Positions 16,991 to 24,968 are shown, counted from the stretch's first letter. The stretch: 64,000 nucleotides of DNA from CALJFL01 sp963669435 (GCA_963669435.1 OY770025.1:3782001-3846000); one strand, 5' to 3'. Numbers and translations are program-made. The notes: generated by a model not told the origin, from the letters alone.

Positions 16991-17614
16991 GTGACGGACA
17001 AACCTCCATTAGTCATTATGCAGTTTGCCAAGTCCCCGCGACCGGGCAAGGTAAAGACGCGTTTGCTGTCGGCTGTTAGTCCCGAGCAGGCCTGCCAGAT
17101 CCATGTGGATTTGCTGCAGCACTGCTGCCGGCACTTGCTGGCATCTGAACTGGCGCCCGTGGAACTGTGGGTGGATGCCGAGCCCGACCACCCTGCGTTC
17201 CAGTATTGTTGCGACGCAGGTGCCCGCGGGCCCAAAATCCAGTGTGGTACGACCCTCGGACAGCGCATGTACCACGCGCTTGAAGATGGGCTGCGACGTT
17301 ACCAGCGTGTGCTACTGGTGGGCAGTGATTGCCCGGCGATTGATCGGGACTACCTGCTTGGCGCCATAGACGGATTAGCACGCGTGCCGCTGGTGATCGG
17401 ACCGGCGGCAGACGGTGGCTATGTGTTACTGGGGGCAACGCGTATCGATGCCACGTTGTTTGCTGACATCGATTGGGGTCAGTCCACCGTGTATCGTGAC
17501 ACGCTGAGGCGGGCAGATCGCCTGGATTGGCGCCATCAGAGCCTGGGTATGCTAAGAGATATAGATCGGCCGGAAGATCTCGCCTACTGGCAAGGGCTGC
17601 AAAATAAAGGGTAG
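16991..17614 (+). CDS. TIGR04282-type arsenosugar glycosyltransferase (DUF2064)
   Basis: Protein of 207 aa with a nucleotide-sugar-transferase-like fold: MQFAKSPRPGKVKTRL at the N-terminus (phosphate-binding, as in molybdenum-cofactor nucleotidyltransferases), LLVGSDCPAI, and GPAADGGYVLLG, then a DIDRPEDL tail. This is the DUF2064/TIGR04282 family that commonly follows the TIGR04283 glycosyltransferase in arsenosugar loci. Start GTG 16991 lies 15 bases after the preceding stop. It ends the three-gene ArsS operon; a hairpin at 17652-17681 follows. Confidence 0.84.
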   Translation: MTDKPPLVIMQFAKSPRPGKVKTRLLSAVSPEQACQIHVDLLQHCCRHLLASELAPVELWVDAEPDHPAFQYCCDAGARGPKIQCGTTLGQRMYHALEDGLRRYQRVLLVGSDCPAIDRDYLLGAIDGLARVPLVIGPAADGGYVLLGATRIDATLFADIDWGQSTVYRDTLRRADRLDWRHQSLGMLRDIDRPEDLAYWQGLQNKG

Positions 17615-17651
17615 GGTGGTGCAGTATTGATTGTGGTGGGCGCGGCCCGCA

Positions 17652-17681
17652 ATCTGCAGCATCTCATGTGATGCTGCAGAT
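17652..17681. other. Perfect inverted repeat between convergent genes
   Basis: ATCTGCAGCATC (17652-17663) and GATGCTGCAGAT (17670-17681) form a perfect 12-bp stem with a 6-base loop. It sits between the convergent arsenosugar operon and the lysozyme-like gene. No T-run follows on either strand, so it may be a weak bidirectional terminator or an mRNA 3' stabiliser. Confidence 0.6.
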
Positions 17682-17705
17682 CGGGCTACCGCGCGCCAGC
17701 GAAGA

Positions 17706-18095
17706 TCAGGCCGTAGCCATCTCTCCAGTAGCTTTGTTGTCTACCGCACCGTTGGCCCGTTGATGCAGCAACCAGGCGATCGCTGTGCAATAGCTCAGGT
17801 TCGTCTGTAGTTCGCTGTCCGGGTCACTCAGAAACGCCCGCTGGCTTGCCAATCCTCTCACCCGGCTCGCGATCTCCGGCTTGAACGCCAGGTACCGGTC
17901 CCAGATATCACGGTGTTGCGCTGTGGTGATGTGGAACAGGCCTAGGCCTTCATTGCGGGCCGAAAACAAACCCAGGTCGGGCGCGTCAACGGCTGCGTCG
18001 AGTAAAAGGGACTCCGTGGCGGGCGTCCAGGCTCCAAGGTATTTTAGGGTCGGTCTGATGACCTGGTCCCTAAGGTGTTCTGCGGTTACATACAT
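17706..18095 (-). CDS. Small protein resembling phage-type lysozyme/transglycosylase-like DUF
   Basis: Predicted 129-aa soluble protein. The open frame extends further upstream, but ATG 18095 is preceded by GAGGAAG at good spacing and removes an asparagine-rich leader of odd composition. The part LGLFHITTAQHRDIWDRYL, then VRGLASQRAFLSDPDSELQTNLSYCTAIAWLL, resembles a small lysozyme-like family seen in phages and proteobacteria in which a LLLGTAA-ESGG segment precedes GLGLFQIEPATH. Here that segment reads LLLDAAVDAPDLG, so the acidic residue expected next to the Ser-Gly is absent. It may be an inactive or diverged form. Function unknown; stands alone. Confidence 0.6.
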   Translation of the reverse strand: MYVTAEHLRDQVIRPTLKYLGAWTPATESLLLDAAVDAPDLGLFSARNEGLGLFHITTAQHRDIWDRYLAFKPEIASRVRGLASQRAFLSDPDSELQTNLSYCTAIAWLLHQRANGAVDNKATGEMATA

Positions 18096-18442
18096 GGCCC
18101 ACTTCCTCGCAGGGATGTCAATTCCGTCAGATACTGCTTCACACTTTTCGTTATTAACGTCGTTATTAATGGTCGAACATGTGGCTCGGTTATTGTTTTC
18201 GTGCTCGGAGTTGGCACCCAGATCACGGTTTTTCCTCACTCACAGGCTACGTTTTATCATATAAAAAAAATAAATCCAATAAAAATAACCATTTGCACCA
18301 TCTTTTTTACAATTATTTTGGGAGTGGGGTGTAACTGCAATAAAACGACGATCAATCGGGGTGCTAAAGAGGGGTGAATAAGAAATTTAATGTCGTTAAA
18401 AGTGGATAAAATATCGCTAAAAGTTTCTAAATGTTTCTAAAA
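18096..18442. other. AT-rich intergenic region with short direct repeats
   Basis: Gene-free 347-base stretch, clearly richer in A+T than its surroundings. CGTTATTAA occurs twice (18149-18157 and 18161-18169, period 12), about 55-75 bases upstream of the lysozyme-like gene's start and so in operator position for it. GTTTCTAAA occurs twice near the other end (18423-18431 and 18433-18441, period 10), just past the stop codon of the yciH gene. No RNA gene or coding sequence is supported here. Confidence 0.45.
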
Positions 18443-18808
18443 TTAGCCCCCGGCAAGTTTCGTGGTATAGCCTCGCCGATCCAGCTCTGCCTGTAAAAGT
18501 GCGCGTTGATCGCCCTGGATCTCAATTTCGCCATTTTTGACCGCGCCGCCCACGCCACACTTTTGTTTCAGCGCCTTTGCCAGTGCCTTGAGCTCCTTTT
18601 CTGCCAGCGGCACGCCACTGATGACGGTCACGGCTTTCCCACCGCGCCCCTTGGTTTCGCGCCGCAACCGCACGACACCGTCACCGACCGTAGCGGGTTT
18701 GTCCTTGCCACAGACACAGTCGGCTACCGGACGGTGGCATTGGGGGCACAGACGGCCCGCATCGGTTGAATAGACCAGTCGCGAGGCATTTTTCTTCGGT
18801 CGGCTCAT
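18443..18808 (-). CDS. yciH: SUI1/YciH-type translation initiation factor-like protein
   Basis: Homologue of eukaryotic eIF1 (SUI1 domain), 121 aa. The N-terminus has a small cysteine cluster (Cys 21, 24, 31, 33: CPQCHRPVADCVC) found in the gammaproteobacterial YciH group. The SUI1 core is VRLRRETKGRGGKAVTVISGV, then LKQKCGVGGAVKNGEIEIQGD. In E. coli YciH affects start-site fidelity and stress translation. It is divergent from slyX, and the 85-base gap must hold both promoters. Confidence 0.93.
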   Translation of the reverse strand: MSRPKKNASRLVYSTDAGRLCPQCHRPVADCVCGKDKPATVGDGVVRLRRETKGRGGKAVTVISGVPLAEKELKALAKALKQKCGVGGAVKNGEIEIQGDQRALLQAELDRRGYTTKLAGG

Positions 18809-18893
18809 GGCTATTGGCGTCCGTAGGTGGTTTTGTAATTGCCGGGCAGTATATTAGATTGCACAACGATTCCCCTATCTAAGGAGCAGGATT

Positions 18894-19121
18894 TTGGCCG
18901 AGGACGATCTACGCACGCGGCAATTGGAACAAATGCAGACTCAGCTCGCGTTCCAGGAGGATACATTGCAGCAATTGCAGGAGGTGATCGCAGAACAACA
19001 ACAGGCGATTCTCACCCTGCGCCGCCAGGTGGAATTGCTGAAGCAGCGGCAAGATGAAGCCGGCATAACCGGTGGCGACAGTGACGGCGCAGGGGGTACT
19101 GAGAAACCACCCCATTACTAG
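18894..19121 (+). CDS. slyX: SlyX family coiled-coil protein
   Basis: Small 75-aa protein made almost entirely of heptad-like helix (QLEQMQTQLAFQEDTLQQLQ, then EVIAEQQQAILTLRRQVELL) with a short acidic/glycine tail ending PPHY, a SlyX hallmark. The start is TTG 18894: AAGGAG (18881-18886) lies seven bases upstream and no ATG precedes the coiled coil. Function of SlyX is not settled. It lies next to yciH and upstream of the acyl-CoA dehydrogenases, with 173 bases between. Confidence 0.9.
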   Translation: MAEDDLRTRQLEQMQTQLAFQEDTLQQLQEVIAEQQQAILTLRRQVELLKQRQDEAGITGGDSDGAGGTEKPPHY

Positions 19122-19253
19122 TCGGCGCTGATGCCCGCCGTAACCTGGCCCGTGGCTGCAGCGTTATACCCAATACGTTCGAAGTTCTTTTGGCCTTCCA
19201 GCGCACTTGCTAGCGAGCATAAATTACACCAAACTGCCTGCCGGTTTTCAGTG

Positions 19254-19277
19254 TAAACATCTAAACAGCGTAAAACA
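19254..19277 (+). repeat. Three near-direct TAAAACA-type repeats before acyl-CoA dehydrogenase
   Basis: TAAACA (19254-19259), TAAACA (19262-19267) and TAAAACA (19271-19277) follow each other at 8-9 base steps, ending 17 bases before the acyl-CoA dehydrogenase ATG. They could be an operator or leader element; there is no further support. Confidence 0.3.
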
Positions 19278-19294
19278 GGCTTAGGGAGTCCCCC

Positions 19295-20530
19295 ATGTCA
19301 GAGAGTGCCCGTAAAGATAGTGCCGAGCAGGCCGAATTCCGAGAATACTGCCGCGATTGGTTGGCTGCCAATCGCCCTGCAGACCCGCCGGTGCGGTTGC
19401 CCATAACTGCTCTGGAAATCATGTCGACGGAGCAACTGTCCTACCTGCAGGACTGGCAAAAAGCGGCCTACGACGCCGGCCTGGTGGGATGCGACTACCC
19501 GGTTGCCGTGGGTGGCGGCGGCCGCACGGATTGTCAGGCTATTGCCAACGAGGAAATGATGCGGGCCAGAACCCCGTTCTTCCCAAATATTATTGGCCTG
19601 GGCATGGCGGCGCCGACCGTTTTCTACCACGCCCAGGACGAACTGAAAGAACGCTTGCTGCCCCGGCTGTTTTCGGGGGAGGACATCTGGTGCCAGGGCT
19701 TCAGCGAGCCCGGTGCCGGGTCTGACCTGGCCAGCGTACAGACCTTTGCCGAGCAAAAGGGCGATAAGTGGGTCATCAATGGACACAAGGTCTGGACCTC
19801 ACTGGCACACTTTGCCGAGTGGATGATACTGCTGCTGCGTACCGACAAGTCCCACAAGTACGACGGCCTGTCGTATTTTGTTGTACCTATCCGCGCTGCT
19901 ATGGGCAATGGCGTGACCGTCAAGCCACTGATCAAGATGACCGGTGAGACTGGCTTTAACGAGGTGATCTTTGAGAACCTGGAAGTGGACGACAGTTACC
20001 GTCTCGATGAGTTGGGCAAGGGATGGCAGGTCGCGATGACCACCTTGCTGCATGAACGCGGCGCGGGGGAGCTGCGTACACCTGCTGCCGGCGGCCTGAA
20101 GAGCCGGGAAACTCACACCACCAATTGCGCAACCCTGTTTGAACTCGCGGCGAAGACTCCGCGTGGTGGCAGTACTGCCGACCAGGATCCGGTACTGCGC
20201 GACAGGATGATACAGCAGCTTATCCGCGAGGAAGCCTTCAAGCAGAGCCAGCGCCGTTCCCGGGTTCAGGCCTTAACCGATCACCCGATGCGTATTCCCC
20301 TGCAGAATAAATTGCTGGCCAGTGAAATAGCCCAGGGTACGTCGGAACTGGCCCTGGATATTGGCGGTGCAGCGAGCGCGCTGTACCTTGGTGATGAAAA
20401 CGCCCTGGCCGGTGGTCAGTGGCCGCTCGCCTACATGAACACGTTTGGCTTTACCATCGCGGCGGGTACCAGCGAGGTGCAGCGCAATATTCTGGGCGAG
20501 CGAGTGCTTGGCCTGCCCAAGTCCAAATAG
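19295..20530 (+). CDS. Acyl-CoA dehydrogenase, first subunit of a pair
   Basis: FAD-dependent acyl-CoA dehydrogenase family protein, 411 aa. Seen: WCQGFSEPGAGSDLAS (FAD/substrate contact), VINGHKVWTS, FNEVIFENLEV, and the C-terminal AAGTSEVQRNILGERVLGLP. The second dehydrogenase begins 12 bases downstream. Paired ACADs of this layout form heteromeric enzymes in steroid side-chain and branched acyl-CoA degradation, with one subunit carrying the flavin and base. The residue before GTSE is Ala, where MCAD-type enzymes have the catalytic Glu, so the base must come from elsewhere; HERG near residue 250 is a candidate position. Substrate unknown. ATG 19295 is preceded by TTAGGGAG. Confidence 0.88.
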   Translation: MSESARKDSAEQAEFREYCRDWLAANRPADPPVRLPITALEIMSTEQLSYLQDWQKAAYDAGLVGCDYPVAVGGGGRTDCQAIANEEMMRARTPFFPNIIGLGMAAPTVFYHAQDELKERLLPRLFSGEDIWCQGFSEPGAGSDLASVQTFAEQKGDKWVINGHKVWTSLAHFAEWMILLLRTDKSHKYDGLSYFVVPIRAAMGNGVTVKPLIKMTGETGFNEVIFENLEVDDSYRLDELGKGWQVAMTTLLHERGAGELRTPAAGGLKSRETHTTNCATLFELAAKTPRGGSTADQDPVLRDRMIQQLIREEAFKQSQRRSRVQALTDHPMRIPLQNKLLASEIAQGTSELALDIGGAASALYLGDENALAGGQWPLAYMNTFGFTIAAGTSEVQRNILGERVLGLPKSK

Positions 20531-20542
20531 GAGGCGATAGCA

Positions 20543-21670
20543 ATGACACAACCGAACAATTTTGGCTTTGGCGAAGAACCCGCGATGCTCAAGGACTCTG
20601 CCCGCAAGTTCTTTGCTGACCACCTCCCCACGGACCAATTGCACGCATTGGTGGCGGGCGACCACGACCCCGAGCGTATGCCCGCGGCGAACTGGGATCG
20701 GCAATTGTGGCAGCAGATGGTTGAACTGGGCTGGACCATGGTGGCTGTGCCAGAGGCCAGCGGGGGACTTGGCATGCCCGCGGTTGCCGTTGCCGGGCTG
20801 TGTGAAGAGATGGGCCGGGCGGCGTTTCCGTCGCCACTGCTATCGACCCTTAATGCCAGCTATGTACTCGGCGCCTGTGGCGCCACCGGTGAAGCGGCGC
20901 TGGCCGAAATACTCGAAGGTCGCGCCGCCACCATCGCCATAACCGACGCGACTGGTAGCTGGGATGTGGATAAAACTGACCTGGTATATGAAAACGGAAC
21001 CCTTAGTGGTACCGCCAGCTTTGTACAGGAGGCGCGCAAGGCCGAACGTATTCTGGTCAGCGCCCGGCACGGGAGTGGCATTGGCCTATATTGGGTTGAT
21101 GCCACCGCCAGCGGCGTTTCCATGCAGCCCGACGCCATCCTCGACCTCACGCGCGATCAGGCTCGGGTAACGTTTGAGAGTGTTGCCGCTGAGCAGGTCA
21201 GCGAGGAAGGGGAGTCCGTGCTTAATGCCGCGATGCCGGCCCTGTGGACCATGCTGGCTGCCGATATAGTGGGCGCAGCGGAATGGCAACTACAGACTAC
21301 CGTCGAATATGCGGCTACCCGCCAGCAGTTTGATCATCCGCTGGGCTTCTTCCAGGCCGTTAAACACCCGTTGGTTGATGTGATGATCAGCATCGATGAA
21401 GCCAAATCCCTGGTGTATAACGCTGCCTGTGCGATCGACACCGAGCCAGACCGGGCAGCCCGGTTTGCGCATATGGCCAAGTCCAGCGCCAGCGACCTGG
21501 CGGGGTTTGCTTCCAGCCGATCAGTCCAATTGCACGGTGGTATTGGTTTCACCTGGGAGTGTCATGTACATCTGTACTTCAAGCGACAGAAGCACGGCCA
21601 GATGCTGCTCGGCGATGGTGCCTGGCACCGGGCACGACTCGCGGACCTTGTCCTGGGTGCGGTGGCCTGA
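20543..21670 (+). CDS. Acyl-CoA dehydrogenase, second subunit of a pair
   Basis: Acyl-CoA dehydrogenase-like protein of 375 aa. The N-terminal helical domain is clear (GFGEEPAMLKDSARKFFAD, then LGWTMVAVPEASGGLGMP). The middle beta domain is weakly conserved (no SEPGAGSD motif), while the C-terminal domain keeps EYAATRQQFDHPLGFFQAVKH and LHGGIGFTWECHVHLYFKR. Loss of the central flavin/substrate motif is what one expects of the supporting subunit in a heteromeric alpha2-beta2 dehydrogenase. It follows the first subunit after 12 bases with AGGAGG at 20528-20533. Confidence 0.87.
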   Translation: MTQPNNFGFGEEPAMLKDSARKFFADHLPTDQLHALVAGDHDPERMPAANWDRQLWQQMVELGWTMVAVPEASGGLGMPAVAVAGLCEEMGRAAFPSPLLSTLNASYVLGACGATGEAALAEILEGRAATIAITDATGSWDVDKTDLVYENGTLSGTASFVQEARKAERILVSARHGSGIGLYWVDATASGVSMQPDAILDLTRDQARVTFESVAAEQVSEEGESVLNAAMPALWTMLAADIVGAAEWQLQTTVEYAATRQQFDHPLGFFQAVKHPLVDVMISIDEAKSLVYNAACAIDTEPDRAARFAHMAKSSASDLAGFASSRSVQLHGGIGFTWECHVHLYFKRQKHGQMLLGDGAWHRARLADLVLGAVA

Positions 21671-21880
21671 ACGGTCGAAATGGAAGACCCGTAGGGCCAA
21701 CTTTGTCGCTAGCGGGTTAATACAAGGGGTTCCGCGACCGATTATTTGCCGGTCGCAGCCCGGAAAATCTCGCCTGTCGTGGACACCCGCGACGCATTTA
21801 AGTATAAATACACAAACGGCATGGGTGATTAGCTGGCTTGCGCTGTTTTTCGGCTTTTGGAGGAAAACAAGCAGTAAACT

Positions 21881-23494
21881 ATGTATCGCTACAGTGTTGA
21901 TAACGCCGTAACTTACACCTCCGAGGACGTGGTCCTCTTCAAGGAATCGCCTTTCGCTTCCTTCATGGAGCGCCTGACGCTCGAAAATCCCGGTCACGGT
22001 ATTCCACCTGATCTCGACACCTCCCCACCCCAGGACACGATTACTCGCCAGGACGACCTCGCTGAGACCTTGCGTGCGGAGCAGCGAGAAGTTTCGCTGA
22101 TCGATTGGGATGCCGAGGAGCCGATCAGACGAACGGCCACCCTCGAAGCGATGCGTCACGGGGTGGACTTTATCGTTAACGGACAACTTGCCCTGGGTCC
22201 TCTGTCCGGCTCGGCAAACTTGCTGATGCGAACCAGCGGCTACTCCGAGCTTGGCAGCTACCTGTATATCCCCTGCGACACCCAGGGCAAGACGGGATTG
22301 CAATCCGCTTTCCGCTTGTGTTTCCTGGCAGATCTGCTGCATAGCCTGCAGGGACAGTTGCCCCCCCAGATGCTGATAATCCGCGGCGGCTCAGACGTGT
22401 TGCCGCTGAAGACCGAAGACCATATTTTTCATTACCTCGCGGTGAAGCAGCGGTTCATGTTGGTCCAACGCGAATTTCGTAAGCACCGTATGCCGAACCC
22501 GGCCGAGTCGTCTGCTTTTGGCAGGTGGAGTGATTGTGCCAACGAAGTAATGAAGCAGCGCATGCTCGCCGCGGCGGAAGAATCCGAGTTGGCACCGCTT
22601 CCCGAGTCCGAGCCCGAGATGGAAGCACCCCCGGTGGCCCTGGCCGTGGGTGAGAGCGAAGCCCCGCAATCGAGCCAGGTCGCCAGTGATGTTGCCGCTA
22701 CGGCTCTGCCCGAATCGTCGGCTCCGCCTTACCATAAGGGCCTGCGTGTCAGTGATACCCTCGCGGCCCAGGCACAATCCCTGAGCACTTCACCGGGGTT
22801 CGGTGAGGCGGCTCCGGTGGCGCCGCCCGCACCGGCAATGCCAACGGCGGAACCACCGGTAGACGTACCGCATACGACCGCCTATGTACCCGGCGGCTCC
22901 GAACGCACAGAGGATTTTGATTCCTTATCCGTCGAGCACGGCGCGGTTGAGGATCATCCGCCCGAGGCCCTGGTTGACGACGACCTGAATCCCCCCGGCC
23001 CGGTTGTTGACCGGCCTGAGCCACTGTCAGAACTACAGTCAGAGCCCACACCTTCTCAGCTCAATGATGAAACCCCGGCGTCGGGTGGTCTGGAGAACAG
23101 CGATGCGGCACTGATGAACCTGCAGTTTATTGGCAGCCGGCTCGGCAGTACCCCGACGCGCACGACCGATTCTGTACCACCGGTTGGCAGGCCGGAACGT
23201 CGCCGTTCCCGTCAGGAACCTCCGCCGCAGGTGCTCGGAGATATGCAACCGCTGGTGCCTAGCGCGGCCGAGATTCCGGTGGTGGGGGAGAGTTCAGCGC
23301 CCGACGAGCCCGGAGTCCATCCACTGGACACAGAAGGTTTCAATATTCAGGCCTCCCTGGTGGATAGGGATGAATTGCCGCCGCGCGTAAAACGTACCGA
23401 GAGTGGTATGCAATTAGATGAGTACGGTGAAAATTCTGCCCCGGATTTCAGCAGCAGCCTGATTACCAACGACGTGTCGAAATCTGACGACTAG
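21881..23494 (+). CDS. Degenerate TM0106-type RecB-like domain with long disordered tail
   Basis: Protein of 537 aa in two parts. Residues 1-225 follow, in order, landmarks I recall from the TM0106 RecB-like putative nucleases: YTSEDVVLFKESPFASFMERL, LENPG, AMRHGVDFIV, SELGSYLY, FLADLLHSLQG, and FGRWSDCA near the end. The catalytic positions look lost: the Asp expected in GxADFL is Asn 113 (SANLLMR), and the DTK of the active site reads DTQ (133-135). Two of the usual C-terminal cluster cysteines are also missing. Residues 230-537 are Pro/Glu/Ala/Ser-rich, acidic and without predicted domains. It is 210 bases downstream of the acyl-CoA dehydrogenases and its partners are unknown. Homology is inferred from memory of the family; loss of activity is inferred from the missing residues. 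Confidence 0.7.
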   Translation: MYRYSVDNAVTYTSEDVVLFKESPFASFMERLTLENPGHGIPPDLDTSPPQDTITRQDDLAETLRAEQREVSLIDWDAEEPIRRTATLEAMRHGVDFIVNGQLALGPLSGSANLLMRTSGYSELGSYLYIPCDTQGKTGLQSAFRLCFLADLLHSLQGQLPPQMLIIRGGSDVLPLKTEDHIFHYLAVKQRFMLVQREFRKHRMPNPAESSAFGRWSDCANEVMKQRMLAAAEESELAPLPESEPEMEAPPVALAVGESEAPQSSQVASDVAATALPESSAPPYHKGLRVSDTLAAQAQSLSTSPGFGEAAPVAPPAPAMPTAEPPVDVPHTTAYVPGGSERTEDFDSLSVEHGAVEDHPPEALVDDDLNPPGPVVDRPEPLSELQSEPTPSQLNDETPASGGLENSDAALMNLQFIGSRLGSTPTRTTDSVPPVGRPERRRSRQEPPPQVLGDMQPLVPSAAEIPVVGESSAPDEPGVHPLDTEGFNIQASLVDRDELPPRVKRTESGMQLDEYGENSAPDFSSSLITNDVSKSDD

Positions 23495-23520
23495 TTATTC
23501 AGCGGTACCTCGAGTTCTCG

Positions 23521-23580
23521 GCAGGCCGCTTGACCGCAGGCCGCCTGATCGCAGGCCGCCTCATCGCAGGCCGCGAAACG
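23521..23580. repeat. 15-bp tandem repeat, four units
   Basis: GCAGGCCGC plus a six-base variable part is repeated at 23521, 23536, 23551 and 23566 with exact 15-base spacing; the last unit keeps only the nine-base core. The repeat straddles the 3' end of the epoxide hydrolase gene (stop at 23561-23563) and runs into the convergent gap. Read on the minus strand it encodes AACDQ/E-type repeats in another frame. Confidence 0.85.
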
Positions 23581-24712
23581 CGTCGCGTATTTCCCCAATG
23601 TGAATTTCTGGTAGCTCCAGTGCTGGGAAGTGGCCGCCTCGATCAAATTCCGCCCAGTGCACGATATTGCGATAACGTGCTTCTGCCCAGCGCCGGCTGA
23701 CACCCATTATTTCGTACGGATAAACAGAGACCGCCACGGGGATGTCGATCGGGTCCGTGTTGGGATTGTTGAAGCTTTCCCAGTAAAGCCGTGCGGAACT
23801 CGTGGCGCTGTTGTTAAGCCAGTACATCATCACATTGTCCAACAACTGATCTTTGCTGAATACGTGTTCAGGGTGTCGAATCCCGTTTCTCGTGCAATCG
23901 GTCCAGGCGGCGAACTTCTCGACGATCCACGCCATCTGCCCGACCGGTGAATCGGCCAACCCGTAGCCCAGGGTTTGTGGCCGGGTGCTTTGCAGTTTGG
24001 AATAGCCTGAATCCCACTCCTGGTAGAATTTCAAGCGCTCCAGTGCGTCCTGCTCAAAAGGCGTCAGGTCAGTCATCGATTCAGGCGTAGGTGCGGCCAG
24101 CGGCAGGTTGATGTGGATGCCTGCGCAGTGGTCAACTTCTGTTTGCGCTATGCTGTGGGTGATGATGCTGCCCCAGTCGCCTCCCTGGGCGACATAGCGA
24201 TCGTAGCCAAGGCGCGCCATCAGTTGCCCCCACATTTCGCCAATGCGCTTTGCAGTAGTGCCGGTTTGCGATGGCTTGCCTGAAAAGCTAAATCCGGGCA
24301 AGGAGGGAATGACCAGGTGAAACGCGTCGGCCGCGTTGCCACCATGGTCCTGTGGCTCGGCGAGCGCGTCGATAATCCTGGCCATGCCCAGGATGGAATC
24401 CGGCCAGCCGTGGGTAATGATGAGGGGCAGGGCGTTGGCGTTGGAGCTGCGCCGATGAATAATGTGAATATCAATCCCATCAATACGGGTCAGGTACTGA
24501 GGCCATTGATTCAGTTGTTGCTCGCAGCGGCGCCAGTCGTAATCATGCAGCCAGTAATCGGCCAATTCGCGTGTATAGGTGAGCGGAATACCCTGGCTCC
24601 AGTCTTCGACCGTTTCTGCATCGGGCCAACGAGTGATCCTCAGCCGCTCCTGCAGCGTATGTAGTTCAGCTTCAGCGACATCAACGGTAAAGGGTGTTAA
24701 TGCATCAGACAT
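23561..24712 (-). CDS. Epoxide hydrolase (EPHX1-like, EHN domain)
   Basis: Alpha/beta-hydrolase epoxide hydrolase of 383 aa, converting epoxides to vicinal diols. The N-terminal EHN domain (PF06441) is visible in FTVDVAEAELHTLQERL and TRWPDAE, then LNQWPQYLTRIDGIDIH. The oxyanion motif is HGWPDS (101-106), the nucleophile Asp 179 is in GGDWGS, and the histidine is in RGGHFPALE near residue 366. No signal peptide, so cytoplasmic. It ends inside the 15-bp tandem repeat, which codes for its last residues (FRGLR). Divergent from the sortase gene. Confidence 0.92.
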   Translation of the reverse strand: MSDALTPFTVDVAEAELHTLQERLRITRWPDAETVEDWSQGIPLTYTRELADYWLHDYDWRRCEQQLNQWPQYLTRIDGIDIHIIHRRSSNANALPLIITHGWPDSILGMARIIDALAEPQDHGGNAADAFHLVIPSLPGFSFSGKPSQTGTTAKRIGEMWGQLMARLGYDRYVAQGGDWGSIITHSIAQTEVDHCAGIHINLPLAAPTPESMTDLTPFEQDALERLKFYQEWDSGYSKLQSTRPQTLGYGLADSPVGQMAWIVEKFAAWTDCTRNGIRHPEHVFSKDQLLDNVMMYWLNNSATSSARLYWESFNNPNTDPIDIPVAVSVYPYEIMGVSRRWAEARYRNIVHWAEFDRGGHFPALELPEIHIGEIRDAFRGLR

Positions 24713-24968
24713 GATGGTTTGTCGTTCTTGTGCGGGAATAGGCTCGGCATAGCACGATACGGCTCACACATTGAGCGCGCAAGCTAAACTGCATGCTTCT
24801 GCTGCAAACATCTATAAATTGCAGGGCTTCTCCCGGAATAGTTTCAGTATGGCGATAGGTAGCATTTTGCAATTTATCTACTAGAATGAGTGCACGTGGA
24901 AGGCAACGCCGCACAGCGGTTGTGTTGTGTGGGGAGTTGTTTTCTCGATAGGGGGTAATGGCAAACGT

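Noticed and set aside
18075..18377. A 100-codon plus-strand frame over the AT-rich gap
   Set aside because: It overlaps the lysozyme-like gene antisense and runs through low-complexity AT sequence; the hydrophobic look follows from base composition.
19140..19165. GTAACC upstream of the acyl-CoA dehydrogenase as another ECF promoter
   Set aside because: At the 16-base spacing the -10 position reads CGTT, not CGAA, and it lies about 130 bases from the gene.
21521..22342. A long minus-strand frame (273 codons) across the acyl-CoA dehydrogenase and RecB-like genes
   Set aside because: Antisense to two well supported genes, crossing the gap between them, with no family pattern; typical of GC-rich third positions.
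23491..23703. A minus-strand frame encoding AACDQ/AACGQ repeats
   Set aside because: It is the 15-bp DNA repeat read in a second frame, overlapping the true epoxide hydrolase C-terminus.
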